Below, piece by piece: positions 36,181 through 49,004 of a stretch of 64,000 nucleotides of DNA (position 1 is its first letter; every line of letters starts with the position of its first letter). Origin of the DNA: Saccopteryx bilineata (Eukaryota > Chordata > Mammalia > Chiroptera > Emballonuridae); assembly GCF_036850765.1 (NCBI RefSeq), contig NC_089494.1, positions 230,782,779 through 230,846,778 of the forward strand. The letters run 5' to 3'. Below the pieces are notes generated by a model. The model did not search any database and was not told where the DNA came from. It saw only the letters and a list, made by a program, of their open reading frames with translations. The translations under genes were made by a program, and so were the position numbers.

Positions 36181-38325
36181 AACCACAGCGCTGTAAAAAC
36201 AGGAATGTGGAAAAGGATGGGACAACTCTTCGTCTTTGAGCTAGTAACTCAGCATTTTTATAGCTCATCATGTTATAGCTTGCGAGTATTTAGTCTTGTT
36301 GAATTCTAATTTTTGTGATTTTTAAAAATATGCATAATAGATGAACAACTGTGGCTTGAGAGTTGGTCAGTTTCTAGAGACACTTGAAAACAAATTGTCT
36401 AGTGAGTTCAGGCTTTTAGAAACAGGTCCGGTTTATTCTGTCTTTCTTTCTCTCTCTCAAAAATATACTTCAAGAACATTAGCTATAGCAACTTTTCTAT
36501 ATCATGCATTATCTTTCTATTCTGCCAAGTGGCTTCATACATAGAATTTAGAGCAAGAAAGCTGCCTTAAAAAAAGAGTTATCTAAGTCATTGTTTCCTA
36601 AGAAAGTTGGTGTTTCGAAAGACTCCTGAGAGTAATCAGATATTATTACGTTCACCACTCTGGGTAGGTGAAATAGAAAAAGGAAAGATTATTAATAGAC
36701 TAATCATTAGAAACAAAATGTTAAGAACCACTGTGGATATTTCATATGATAAGGATCTCCTTTTAACTGAATTACTCAGGGATGTAACTACCTCAGCATT
36801 TGCTAAAAGCATGTTGACAGAACTGGGTGCTGATTCACAGGGTTAGCATGATAAATCAACTTGATGGGCCTTGTGCAGATTCATTACAGCCACATTGATG
36901 TAAACAGGATGCTATGTAAAAAACCTGTTTATGTCAAAACAAGTAGAAAAGAGAGCATCTAACAAGTAGATGAAAATAAAATTTTATCTGATTGGTAAAC
37001 TTTTCTGCATGAATCAAATGCATGTTGTATAGTAATCAAGTCTATCACATATTTATTTTGATCCAGAATAAATTGTAATCATTTAAAAAATGACATCTTT
37101 CATTTCATCTACTGCATTTGATATTTACTCCTAATCACACAAAACAGTCTGGAGAGTGTGTTACCTGCACTGCATGGCCGTGATGTAGCTTGTATGCTCT
37201 GATATTTTATTTAGAACCCTTTGGCAGATGAAGCTGTTGACCTTAGTTAGCTAGAAAACAGCTGCTTTTCTATTTTGATTTGTAGTTAATGTTTTCCAAG
37301 TGTCAAGCACATGTAGAGAAATTTTTTCCATAGACTGATATTAAACATTTTATTTATATTTATTTTATTTTTAATGGCCCATGCACTGTTTGGAAAAGTG
37401 AGAACCAATTAGAGCATTCACTGTAAATGTTTTTAGAAAAAAAAATCCCTTGGGTATTTCTCTAATGGATCAATATCACATTCATTTATTTTAGTGCCAT
37501 ACTCAACTATAGTGCTATATTCTGGAAACAGTCTGTTATCTATTTTGACTGAGTTAAAAATATATTATCTCTTTAAAATTTTTCAAAAGTTGCTGCCTAA
37601 TGTCAAAGCTAGGTGATTCCCAGTAGTCAGGTTTGACTCTGTTGTCAATGAATGAATACCATGATAAAATGACCAGTTGATAATCTTAGTTTAATGATTA
37701 TTTCTTATAATTATATTTTATACCCTCTGGTTAAAATGAAGATAATTCAGTTTGTGTGTGTGTGGGGGGGGACTAGAATTTCACTTTTTGGGGGTATATT
37801 TTTCTATGATATAAATATTGGTAAACACATAAGCCCTATTATTTTTATTTTTCTGTAACACATAGTTCACTGATATTTAGTGCAAAATGTGAAGAAACAT
37901 AAGCATGGAGCTAAGAAGACAGCCATTATGTCCTTTGGTGGCAGATAGAGATATGGCATACATGTGTCCTGGGGGCAAAGTAGCATAAAGTGGTGAGTAA
38001 ACTTGAGAGAGAGAGGAGGCAGGAAGAAAACGCATTTTGCATTTATGGGTGGTGAGTCTCTCAGGTTAGGTGTAGCCCTAAATTCTCTGTGCACCGAAAA
38101 CGTGGGTGAGAAAGCCAGTTTCTGCCTGGCGTTATGTGGTTTGCAGTAGAAGAGAAACTCTACTGATTAGTTTGTCAGCCATCAGCTTTCACTTTGTGTT
38201 TGCCTGGGTAGAATGCAACTTGGGAAAGTAGCTATAGTTTTCATATGTTTTTTTTTTAAATGAATACTTCTAGTAATGTTTTCAAATACATATATACATA
38301 TACATATATATTGTTTGTTTTTCAG

Positions 38326-38526
38326 GATCAATACAAAAAGCTTATTTTAAATCAAATGATGGTGAACCTATGGCCACTGATGGTGAAGTTCAAATGCCTG
38401 ATGTTATTCTTACAAATCCAATTTTTCACGAGAGCACGGTGACATCCACTATGCATCCCAGACCACCCGTTCCAGCCTGGACCACGGCTGCTTCTCTCCC
38501 AGGGGAGCCAGGTCACAGCAACACAA
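38326..38526 (+). CDS. CORIN: CORIN exon: juxtamembrane stem
   Basis: This 201-nt exon sits between a strong acceptor (ttgtttgtttttcag) and a gtaagt donor. Its first two bases complete the Gly codon begun by the upstream exon. It encodes about 67 residues of the extracellular stem between the membrane helix and the first frizzled domain. Recognisable blocks are QKAYFKSN, DGEV, DVILTN, VPAWTT and ASLPG, which follow human corin in order. It enters and leaves in phase 1, so skipping it would keep the frame. The human sequon at N80 (NGS) is NDG here, and the human NQS at N104 is HES. An AsnThr pair at the very end can form a sequon only if the next exon supplies Ser or Thr in the split codon. 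There are no stops. Confidence 0.95.
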
Positions 38527-38961
38527 GTAAGTCTGAAGGTGCTGAATGACGTGCTCTTTAATTTCTGTGGATCTCACTGGTAGGTTTATAAGTGTGGCAG
38601 TAGATACGCTTTCTTCAATGATGTACTGGTCACACAGGCAAAGCTCCACTCCCTCCTCTGGCAACCCCAGCGAAGTGCCCCGCCCCCAACATGAAATGCC
38701 CTCAGTTCAGCCATCGGATAGTAACATAAATAATGAAAATACAGCAGTGTCATTCAAAATTTCTGAAGCATGGAAATGTTTGCTTATTTCACATTGCGTG
38801 GTGTTGTGCAGTTGGGAGTCTGAGCACTGACTGTATGATTATGCTAACTAGTGTCACCCGAATAAACTCAATGAAAAAAAGTTTGCTCTTTTCTCCAATA
38901 TAATGGTATGAATTTTGTGGTGGTTCATCTCTAAAAGTTTGTATTTCTGTTTTGAGGTTTT

Positions 38962-39362
38962 TTATGTTTTGGGTGTTTTGGGGTTTTTTTTGTTTTTTTT
39001 TTTCTGTATTTTTCTGAAGTGAGAAGCTGGGAGGCAGTTAGACTCCTGCATGCGCCAGACCGGGATCCACCTGGCATGCCCACCAGAGGGCGATTATCTG
39101 CCCCTCTGGGGCATTACTCCATTGCAACAGGAGCCATTCTAGTGCCTGAGGCGGAGGCAATGGAGCCATCCTCAGCGCCCAGGGCAACTTTGCTCCAGTG
39201 GAGCCTTGGCTGTGGGAGGGGAAGAGAGAGATAGAGAGAAAGTAGAAGGGGAAGGATGGAGAAGCAGATGGGTGCCTCTCCTGAGTGCCTTGGCCAGGAA
39301 TCAAACCCGGGATTTCCACATTCCAGGCTGACGCTCTACCGCTGAGCCACCCGGCCAGGGCC
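38962..39362 (-). mobile_element. tRNA-derived SINE, family A
   Basis: Lies 0.4 kb after the CORIN stem exon. T-rich tail, reversed body, and head agccacccggccagggcc. Perfect 16-bp duplication tctgttttgaggtttt at 38946-38961 and 39363-39378. Confidence 0.95.
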
Positions 39363-40924
39363 TCTGTTTTGAGGTTTTAAGCTAATTATTTTTGAGATTG
39401 TTAAATTAATCAGTAAGTTAAGTTACTTATTTTGTTATACGTGCCGTGCAGAGGGGATCTCAGTTCAATCACAGAATGCCACGTGACTTACCAGGAGCTC
39501 TCCCCCCATTTGCTTTTGACATATCCATCTGTTCTTAGTTCCTTACTTCACTCTCCTTCCTCTTTTATTGGCTGTGCAATTTATTGTATGTGTTGGTGAC
39601 TGACAAGCCATCACACCTCAAGGAAAATGGCACGTGTGAAACGTCTGCTTGAGGACAAATTGGAGAGATGTGTCAGTTATTCCAGTAGATCTGGGAGAGA
39701 CAGACAGTGTGCAGATCGGGTCAGTTAGACGGTGGCAGACAGTATGCTCTGTAACGTGACTCTATTCCTCAGTCCCCCTCAGATTCTTCAGTGAAGTTCC
39801 TGAGCTTCCAGAATATTGATGGGAGTGGCTTTGTGTGCAGAGTGCTGAGTAGCTTCTGCTGGGAGCCCGTTGGCACTGATAAAACCGTCTGAGCACCATC
39901 TCTGTCAGACCTTTGCCTGCAGTTGTCTGGCTTCTTATTTCCACTTCATAAAACAAAGTTATGTGATTGAAAACTATGCCAAACCCAACCATCCATGGTC
40001 AGTTTCTTGTTTGTTCCTCCCTCTTTCATGAAAACCCACAAAGGGAAATCACCTCTGAGGTCTAGGACAGAGCATTTATTTTCATTCTGGGCCAGGAAGG
40101 GAAGGATTAAGCTGACTCTTAGCTATCACGGTATGGGTTTGCCAGTGTCTGAAGAAAAGCAGGATTATTCTATTTCTCTAGCTCCGAAAAGACAGACTGT
40201 TTGGATTCTGTTGTTTCACAGAGCACCGGGAGGTATGAGCTGTTTCTTAGGTTTGGTATTCACCAGTGATTCATGCAGATTTGTGTTTATTACCTGATGG
40301 TAATACTGCAAACCCGAATTATGCCAAGTAACATTTATTTTCCTCCTGAGTTTAATTTTGAGGTTTTTAAATATTTTGGTCATGCCTTCAGCTCTTTATT
40401 ATTCTTAAGCACACTATTTTTCCATCAGAAGTGCAAAAGTCATTTAAGCAAAATCTCAGCCCAGTTAATGTGGTTGCAATTACAGCCACTGTTATTTTCT
40501 TTTGCTAAGTGGATTTGTCTCTATTTTGAAAGTTCCATTATTTGTTCAGATTCAAGTCGAGGTGACAGGCACATACCATGAAGAGTAAAGAAACATATGG
40601 TACTTGTTGCTCAGTTTGGAAGCTTGATGGAAGTCTGTTGGACTCATTTTTTCTTCCTATGGCTGGAACATTGTTTGAGAATATGAATGTAATTTGACAT
40701 GTAACGGAAATCCAGGTGAAATTGAAATGATTAAATGGAGAAAGGCTGAAACCTTGGGAAACGTGTCATTCTGTATTGTTAATGTGCTTGATCGTTAGCA
40801 CTGAGCTCTACCGTATGACTGCATAGACCCTCGTAGACTATCTATAGTAACTAAAATTGTTTATTGCAAGGGATTTGATAGTGTTCATACATTCTAGTAA
40901 TAGTGCTAGCCTGTTATTATAGAG

Positions 40925-41145
40925 CTTTTGGTAGTTTTCAGAGCATGTTTGAATATTTTCTCTGTGGTTCTCATAATTATCTGATGAGGTACACAAGATA
41001 GGTAACATATACCATCTTTAAGTTATAAAATTGAGGATTAGGAAAATTAAGTTGAAATATCCAATGTCACTTGTCTAGTAATTGGTAACTGTGGAATTGG
41101 GACTCAGATCTTGGGACTCCTAGACCAGTGCTCTTTCAAGTGTCT
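40925..41145 (-). mobile_element. MIR fragment
   Basis: tctcataattatctgatgag, tataaaattgaggattagga, ccaatgtcacttgtctagta and ggaattgggactcagatctt match MIR in reverse order of its transcript. Confidence 0.75.
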
Positions 41146-41189
41146 CCTGCTTCCTCATTCAGTTGTATTGCAGCAGGAGTATCACTGAG

Positions 41190-41290
41190 CGGATTCTAAG
41201 CTCTGAGAAAGTAGAAGAATAGTCTGTTTTGTTTACTGCTGTATATCCCAGGATCAGTAAAATCATTGTTGAATGAATAAATAAATGAAC
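41190..41290 (+). mobile_element. L2 3' end fragment
   Basis: attctaagctctgagaaagt, ttgtttactgctgtatatcc and cattgttgaatgaataaata match the L2 3' end. Confidence 0.65.
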
Positions 41291-41949
41291 TGCAGTCATT
41301 TCAACATTTTAGTATCTGATCTATCACTTTTCATTAGTGATCCTTAACCACGCTTCTGCACTTGCTATTTATAATTATATTTAACCCATTTTATTTAAAG
41401 CATCATTAAATGCCTTGTATCTCTACTAACCCCAAGCAGAGAATGCGCCTTATTTCTGTTTTCAATTATTCTATAATGAAAACATCATTTTAAATTCCAG
41501 GCATATGTAAAAGCTATTTAAAGCCCATTCAGTCCAAAAATACAGTAGCCAGACATTCTGTCCTACCCAAATATCCTGGGTAAAAAACCAAAGGGAGAAC
41601 TCCTGGCAAAAGGTACCAGGAAACAGCCTTTCCTTAAGACATTTCCTCGGGGGGGAGGGGGTCCTTAATATCATGCCAAAGCATAGAATCCTGCAGTTCA
41701 TAAAGTTTTCATCTGAACACGCCCTATGTTACACCAGACAGCAGAGCTGGGCTCTGGGAATGTGAGCTATATGCAGCATCTGTTACTTGTGGAGTTTCAA
41801 TGGTTGCATTTTGAAAACCAGCTGTAATATGAAAAGGGAAAAGAGCCATAGTTAGCATTCATACTCTATTTCAGCAAGAGATTATTTTTCTAGGTTGCAT
41901 TCTACATTTGGGTTTTTATTTTCACTTTTATTCCTTATATATTTTACAA

Positions 41950-42164
41950 TAAGCAGTCCCTGGGTCATAAACAAGGTAGATTCTGTAGGTTGAAAATGTT
42001 TAAGTATTTATGTGCACCAAAAGGTAAAAATAAATACTATGTTAAAGCAAACATCTGTCTAGGTTGCATTTAATAGGTAAATGTACCTTTTCCAACTTAC
42101 ATACATATTCAACTTAAGAACAAATCCACAGAACCTATCTTATTCATAACCTGGGGACTGCCTG
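41950..42164. mobile_element. Palindromic MITE, Tigger-like (mariner superfamily)
   Basis: Left CAGTCCCTGGGTCATAAAC pairs with the reverse of the right end CAGTCCCCAGGTTATGAAT. Further inside, tagattctgtaggtt matches ataggttctgtggatt. Old and diverged, with no coding capacity. Confidence 0.7.
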
Positions 42165-42399
42165 TGTTTAAACATAAACTGAATTTTAGGGAAAGAGAAG
42201 AACTCTTTGTCCAACCTAAAACCTTGGGTTAAAAATAATATGGCACACGATAGAATAAACTAGAGACTGATAAGGAATTAAAATGACAAGCACAAGTTAA
42301 AGTATTGCAAGCTTAAAGTGTTCTGTTTACGATAACCAGCTCTTAAATCTCCTGTATCAGATGAAAACACATTGTACTTCTCATTTGCTTAAAAAAAAA

Positions 42400-42790
42400 T
42401 GCCTTTCGAAATAAAGTCAACATACCATGAAATTCATCCTTTTACAATAAAGTATTTTAAAAATATACGCAGAGAGTTGTAGAGCCACCACTGCGATCTG
42501 ATCTTAGACCGTTTTCATCAGGGCAGAAAGAAATGCCGTATTCTTTGCTCCTTGTTTTCCCTTTCCCCAGCCTGTGTCCAGGGCTACTCTTTTCTGTGTC
42601 TTGTTGGATTTGCTTGTGCTAAAAACATTTCATACGAAGGGCATCATACCATAACCGCGTGGCTTTTGTGACTGGCCTCTCACATCCTTCTTGGATGTGG
42701 GCACAGCCTTGCCCATGTGCTTGGCCTTCAAGCTCCCAAGGCATGTGTCAGGGCTTTTCAGTGCTCTTTGGGACACCTCATTCCCCAGTC
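42400..42790 (-). mobile_element. Old L1 3' region
   Basis: gtcaacataccatgaaattc, atccttttacaataaagtat, gttgtagagccaccactgcg and tggcttttgtgactggcctc parallel the old L1 at 24.3-25.2 kb. Confidence 0.7.
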
Positions 42791-43159
42791 TTTCCCTTGA
42801 AGGTTTTTGTCAGCCTCTGATTTCCAACAGGTATTCTTGCCGTGGGTGGTTGTGATGTTAAACAATTGCCACAGATTGTGTTGACAGGCCACCTGGAGAT
42901 AGAGCTGTTTGCATAAAGAAAATCAAATAAAAACCAGCCCTGAAAATGGATATTTTCCAGGGAGCTTTCAGATAGGTTCACTGGTGGCAATTCTCCTGAG
43001 ATGGCTTTTTGGGGAGCTTCAAACCCATTCTACCTTCTCCATTGCCTCTTAAGTCGCCAGTTTTCATAGTTACCCTGGTGGCAAGGCCATTGGCTTTTAA
43101 GACTATCACAGAACCGAGGACAGGGTGAAGGTAATAGGTGAGTTACAATGCAACAGATT

Positions 43160-43667
43160 CAGTGGTGGGATTCAGCCGGTTCACACTGGTTCGGCAGAAC
43201 CGATACATCATATTTTGTTGAATTTGGTGAACCGGTTATTATTATGGCACTTGTAATCAGGGTTCTCTCTAAGGTGGGCGCCTGGGCAGCCACCCAATGG
43301 GGAAATCACAAATTTGCATTCCTTACTCTTTTTAACATTCATCTGTGTAACAGCGTATTCTAGGCACCCGTAGTAATGTTCATTCCGTCCATAGGTGAAA
43401 AAAATTGCAAGTGAGAATGCCAATCAAGAAGCAATATGGAAATATCTTAAATAACAGTTTTTTTGTCAGGTATTTGAAAATATTTTTTCATTAATATTTT
43501 AAAATGCTTTCTTATAACATAATCTAGTTTTTTTGTACCACTTTTATTATTCTTATTTAGGTATTAAATGCATGAAATACTAAACTACCTTTCGGTATCT
43601 TTTTTTATACTTAAAATGGTCATTAGGGCAGAGAACCGGTTGTTAAATTGTTTGAATCCCACCACTG
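43160..43667. mobile_element. Non-autonomous hAT element (508 bp)
   Basis: Ends are CAGTGGTGGGATTCAGCCGG and, on the reverse of the right end, CAGTGGTGGGATTCAAACAA. Both are followed by aaccggtt-type words. Flanking octamers aacagatt (43152-43159) and tacagatt (43668-43675) match at 7 of 8 positions. The centre (about 43,258-43,300) has an unrelated-looking gggttctctctaaggtgggc stretch. No transposase ORF. Confidence 0.88.
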
Positions 43668-43681
43668 TACAGATTCCTAAT

Positions 43682-43834
43682 TTCTTTTTCTTTTTTGAGG
43701 GGGAGAGGTAGAGAGAAAGGGAGAGAGAGAGGAGAGGAGATAGATGAGAAGCACACCTTGGAGCTTGGCCCATGACCTTGGGGCTTCAATCTGAAGTCGA
43801 TTCTCTTTCCACTGTGCCGCCACCACTGGACAGC
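43682..43834 (-). mobile_element. tRNA-derived SINE fragment, family C-like
   Basis: T-rich tail, GA tract, agatgagaagcacacc, gcttggcccatgaccttggg, and a reversed head ccactgtgccgccaccac. Shorter than other family C copies, with few internal units. Confidence 0.65.
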
Positions 43835-43849
43835 ATTGCTTTCTTATTT

Positions 43850-43930
43850 TATTTAAATTTTTATTTAGAAATTAAATTTCATTGGGGAACATTGGTCAAT
43901 AGGAATACATAAGTTTCAGGTAAACACCTC
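43850..43930 (-). mobile_element. L1 3' end fragment
   Basis: aatttcattggggaacattg, gtcaataggaatacataagt and ttcaggtaaacacctc match an L1 3' UTR in reverse. Confidence 0.55.
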
Positions 43931-44557
43931 TCTAACATTTTCTAAAAATTCTACAGAGCTCATAGTTCTGTGATCCAGACATTTTTCTTGAATAATGAAA
44001 ACTTCAAGTCTTGGTTAAATCCTAAAGTTCTGAAAGGTTTGACTTTGATAATTTTTTTCAGTGTTTTTACTGTTTTCATCAAGGAATAGATTTTGGAGGA
44101 CCTTACCCCCCAACATTTTTCATTTCCCCCAACTTTAAGAGTTGATTTTTCTTCTTTTTATAAAAATGCATAAATATGATTATATTATAATCATGCATAC
44201 AGAATAATATACATGTAGAGGTGATTTTCTATTGTTTTAAAACATTGCGATCACATTTATTGTATATGTTTTTCTTTTTTTTTCTTTTTTTCTTTTTATT
44301 TATTTTTTATTTTTTTATTTTTTTAATTTTTGTAATGGGGTGACATCAATATATCAGGATACATATATTCAAATATAACAAGTCCAGGTTATCTTGTCGT
44401 TCAATTATGTTGCATACCCATCACTCAAAGTCAGATTGTCCTCTGTCACCTTCTATCTTGTTTTCTTTGTGCCCCTCCCCCTCCCCCTTTTCCTCTCCTA
44501 TTCCCCCCTCCCCCCCCCCAACCACCACACTCTTATCAATGTCTCTTAGTTTCACTT

Positions 44558-47500
44558 TTATGTCCCACCTACGTATGGAATAATGCAGTTCCTGGTTTTT
44601 TCTGATTTACTTATTTCACTTCGTATCATGATATCAAGATCCCACCATTTTGCTGTAAATGTTCCGATGTCATCATTTCTTATGGCTGAGTAGTATTCCA
44701 TAGTGTATATGTGCCACATCTTCTTTATCCAGTCATCTATTGATGGGCTTTTTGGTTGTTTCCATGCCCTGGCCACTGTGAACAATGCTGCAATGAACAT
44801 GGGGCTACATGTGTCTTTATGTATCAATGTTTCAGAGTTTTTGGGGTATATACCCAGTAGAGGGATTGCTGGGTCATAAGGTAGTTCTATTTTCAGTTTT
44901 TTGAGGAACCACCATACTTTCTTCCATAATGGTTGTACTACTTTACATTCCCACCAACAGTGTATGAGGGTTCCTTTTTCTCCACAGCCTCTCCAACATT
45001 TGCTATTACCTGTCTTGCTAATAATAGCTAATCGAACAGGTGTGAGGTGGTATCTCATTGCCGTTTTGATTTGCATTTCTCTAATAGCTAAAGAAGATGA
45101 GCATCTTTTCATATATCTGTTGGCCATTTGTATTTCTTCCTGGGAGAAGTGTCTGTTCATATCCTCTTCCCATTTTTTTATTGGATTGTTTGTTTGTTTG
45201 TTATTGAGTTTTATGAGTTCTTTGTATATTTTGGATATTAGGCCCTTATCTGAGCTGTTGTTTGAAAATATCATTTCCCATTTAGTTGGCTTTCTGTTTA
45301 TTTTTTTTATTTATTTATTTTTTTTTCATTTTTCTGAAGCTGGAAACAGGGAGAGACAGTCAGACAGACTCCCGCATGCGCCCGACCGGGATCCACCCGG
45401 CACGCCCACCAGGGGCGACGCTCTGCCCACCAGGGGGCGATGCTCTGCCCATCTTGGGCGTCGCCATGTTGCGACCAGAGCCACTCTAGCACCTGAGGCA
45501 GAGGCCACAGAGCCATCCCCAGCGCCCGGGCCATCTTTGCTCCAATGGAGCCTCGGCTGCAGGAGGGGAGGAGAGAGACAGAGAGGAAAGTGCGGCGGAG
45601 GGGTGGAGAAGCAAATGGGCGCTTCTCCTGTGTGCCCTGGCCAGAATCGAACCCGGGTCCTCCGCACGCTAGGCCGACGCTCTACCGCTGAGCCAACCGG
45701 CCAGGGCGCTTTCTGTTTATTTTGTTATCAGTTTCTCTTGCTGAGCAAAAACTTCTTAGTCTGATGTAGTCCCATTCATTAATTTTTGCCTTCACTTCTC
45801 TTGCCTGTGGAGTCAAATTCATAAAATGCTCTTTAAAACCCAGGTCCATGAGTTGAGTACCTATGTCTTCTTCTATGTACTTAATTGTTTCAGGTCTTAT
45901 GTTTAGATCTTTGATCCATTTTGAGTTAATTTTTGTACAGGGGGAGATACTGTAGTCCAGTTTCATTCTTTTGCATGTGACTTTCCAGTTTTCCCAGCAC
46001 CATTTATTGAAGAGGCTTTCTTTTCTCCATTGTATGTTGTTGGCCCCTTTATCAAAAATTATTTGACTATATATATGTGGTTTTATTTCTGGACTTTCTA
46101 TTCTGTTCCATTGGTCTGAGTGTCTATTTTTCTGCCAATACCATGCTGTTTTGATTGTCGTGGCCTTATAATAAAGTTTGACGTCAGGTATTGTAATGGC
46201 CCCAGCTTCATTCTTTTTCTTTAGGATTGCTTTGGCTATTTGGTTTTTTTTTATAGTTCCATATAAATCTGATGATTTTTGCTCTATTTCTTTAAAAAAT
46301 GTCATTGGAAGTTTGATGGGAATTGCATTAAATTTGTATATTGCTTTGGGTAATATAGCCATCTTGATTATATTTATTCTTCCTAGCCAAGAACAAGGTA
46401 TATTCTTCCATCTCATTATATCTTTTTTGATTTCCCTTAACAATGGTTTATAGTTTTCATTATAAGTCCTTTACATTCTTTGTTATGTTTATTCCTAAGT
46501 ATTTTATTTTTTTTGGTGCAATCGTGAAGGGGATTATTCTTTTGAGTTCGTTCTCAATTGTTTCATTGTTGGCATATAGAAAGGCTATTGACTTCTGTAT
46601 GTTAATTTTGTATCCTGCAACCTTACTGTATTGGCTTATTGTTTCTAGTAGTCTTTTTGTGGATTCGTTGGGGTTTTCGATGTATAGGATCATATCATCT
46701 GCAAAAAGTGATACCTTGACTTCTTCTTTTCTGATATGGATGCCTTTTATTTCTTTGTCTTGTCTGATTGCTCTGGCTAGAACCTCTAGTACCACATTAA
46801 ATAAGAGTGGAGAGAGTGGACAACCCTGTCTTGTTCCTGATTTAAGGGGGAAAGCCTTCAGTTTAGTGCCATTTAATATGATATTAGCTGATGGTTTATC
46901 ATATATGGCCTTTATCATGTTGAGGTATTTTCCTTCTATACCCATTTTGTTGAGAGTCTTAAACATAAAATTGTGTTGTATTTTATCAAAAGCCTTTTCT
47001 GCATCTATTGATAAGATCATGTGGTTTTTGTTCTTTGTTTTGTTGATATGGTGTATTATGTTAACCGTTTTACGTATGTTGAACCATCCTTGAGATTCTG
47101 GGATGAATCCCACTTGATCATGATGTATTATTTTTTTAATATGTTGTTGTATTCGATTTGCTAGTATTTTGTTTAGTATTTTAGCATCTGTATTCATTAG
47201 AGATATTGGTCTGTAGTTTTCTTTTTTTGTGCCATCCTTGCCTGGTTTTGGTATGAGGGTTATGTTGGCCTCATAAAATGTGTTCGGAAGTATTGCTTCT
47301 TCTTTAATTTTTTGGAAGACTTTGAGTAGAATAGGAACCAAGTCTTCTTTGAATGTTTGATAAAATTCGCTGGTATAGCCGTCAGGGCCTGGACTTTTAT
47401 TTTGGGGGAGGTTTTTAATGTTTTTTTCTATTTCTTCTCTACTGATAGGTCTGTTTAGGCTTTCTGCTTCTTCTTGACTCAGTCTAGGAAGGTTGTACTG

Positions 47501-48802
47501 TTCTAGGAATTTATCCATTTCTTCTAAGTTGTTGAATTTAGTGGCATAAAGTTTTTCATAGTATTCTACAATAATTCTTTGTATATCTACGGTGTCCGTG
47601 GTGATTTCTCCTCTTTCATTTTGGATTTTGTTTATATGAGTTCTTTCTCCTTTTTCCTTGGTAAGTCTTGCCAAGGGTTTATCAATTTTGTTGATCTTTT
47701 CAAAGAACCAGCTTTTTGTTCTATTAATTTTTTCTATAGTTTTTCTGTTCTCTAATTCATTTATTTCTGCTCTGATTTTTATTATCTCCTTTCTTCGGCT
47801 GGTTTTGGGTTGTCTTTGTTCTTCTTTTTCTAGTTCCTTAAAGTGTGAAGTTAAGTGGTTCACTTAGGCTCTCTCTTGTTTGTTCATATATGCCTGAAGT
47901 GATATGAACTTCCCTCTTATCACTGCTTTTGCTGCATCCCATAGATTCTGATATGTTGTATTGTCATTTTCATTAGTCTGTATATATCTTTTGATCTCTG
48001 CACTTATTTCTTCTTTGACCCATTCATTTTTTAAAAGTATGTTGTTTAGTTTCCACCTTTTTGTGGGATTTTTTTCCTCTTTTTTGCAGTTGAATTCTAG
48101 TTTCAAGGCTTTATGATCAGAAAATATACTTGGTACAACTTCAGTTTTTCTGAATTTGCTGATGTTGTTTTTGTGGCCCAACATATGGTCAATTCTTGAG
48201 AATGATCCATGTACACTGGAGAAAAATGTATACTCAGTCACTTTGGGATGAAATGTCCAGTAGACGTCTATCATATCCAGATGCTCTAGTGTTTTGTTTA
48301 AGGCCACTATGTCTTTGTTGATTCTCTGTTTGGATGACCGATCTAGAGCCGTCAGCGGTGTATTGAGGTCTCCAAGCATGATTGTATTTTTGTCAGTTTT
48401 TGTTTTAAGATCAATAAGTAGCTGTCTTATATATTTTGGTGCTCCTTGGTTTGGTGCATATATATTAAGAATTGTTATGTCTTCTTGATTTAGTGTCCCC
48501 TTAGCCATTATGAAATGGCCATTTTTGTCTCTGAGTACTTTTCCTGTCTTGTAGTCAGCATTATCCGATATGAGTATTGCTACACCTGCTTTTTTTTGGA
48601 TGTTATTTGCTTGGAGTATTGTTTTCCAGCCTTTCACTTTGAATTTGTTTTTATCCTTGTTACTTAGATGAGTTTCCTGTAGGCAGCATACAGTTGGATT
48701 TTCTTTTTTAATCCATTCTGCTACTCTGTGCCTTTTTATTGGTAAGTTTAATCCGTTTACATTTAGTGTAATTATTGACACTTGTGAGTTCCCTATTGCC
48801 AT
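44558..48802 (-). pseudogene. L1 ORF2 (endonuclease-reverse transcriptase), broken
   Basis: ORF2p nicks target DNA and reverse-transcribes L1 RNA. Start ATG at 48802. Segment 1 (to 47864) is the AP-type endonuclease with LNVNGLN, QETH, GDLNTPL and SDHKALK. It ends at an in-frame TAA, and the same frame resumes at once. Segment 2 (47863-46460) is reverse transcriptase with [14 protein letters not shown] and the catalytic FADDMILY. A frameshift follows near 46460-46450. Segment 3 (46443-45708) carries [22 protein letters not shown] splits the gene at 45305-45707. The last segment has the C-rich motif [18 protein letters not shown]. Without the SINE the reading region is about 1,275 codons, the normal ORF2 length. 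Confidence 0.95.
45305..45707 (-). mobile_element. tRNA-derived SINE, family A, inside L1 ORF2
   Basis: Reversed family A copy of the duplicated-box subtype. Perfect 16-bp duplication gctttctgtttatttt at 45289-45304 and 45708-45723. ORF2 sequence continues on either side, so the SINE inserted after the L1. Confidence 0.97.
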
Positions 48803-49004
48803 TTTATATCTTGCTTTCTGTTAGTTTTGTGTCTTGTTTGATCCTTCTCTTTCGTTTTTCTATCTTTTGTTTTTATTTGGTTGTATTCCATACATCTTTC
48901 CTCTGTTGCTATCTTTTTTATCTCATGTGCTTCTGTGGTGGTTTTTTCAATGGTGGTTACCTTTGAGTAATGAAAAGGGTCCCTACCCTGTTCATTGTAG
49001 CGAA

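Larger units (their letters stand above)
21173..38325 (+). other. CORIN: CORIN intron between transmembrane and stem exons
   Basis: Complete intron of 17,153 bp with GT-AG ends (gtgagt...cag). It holds several SINEs, old L1 pieces, MaLR LTR remnants, an L2 split by an L1, a nested DNA transposon and a 1.1 kb homopurine tract. Stretches 22.45-23.8, 25.3-26.2 and 36.2-38.3 kb appear unique, with nothing recognisable. A short (TATACA)-type run at about 38,288-38,312 lies just upstream of the acceptor. Confidence 0.85.

Noticed and set aside
38546..38830. ORF overlapping the region after the CORIN stem exon
   Set aside because: Begins after a strong gtaagt donor and does not resemble corin; ordinary intron sequence.
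46460..47863. 467-residue reverse transcriptase ORF as a host gene
   Set aside because: It is the middle of L1 ORF2, in frame with an endonuclease segment and flanked by L1 UTRs and target duplications.
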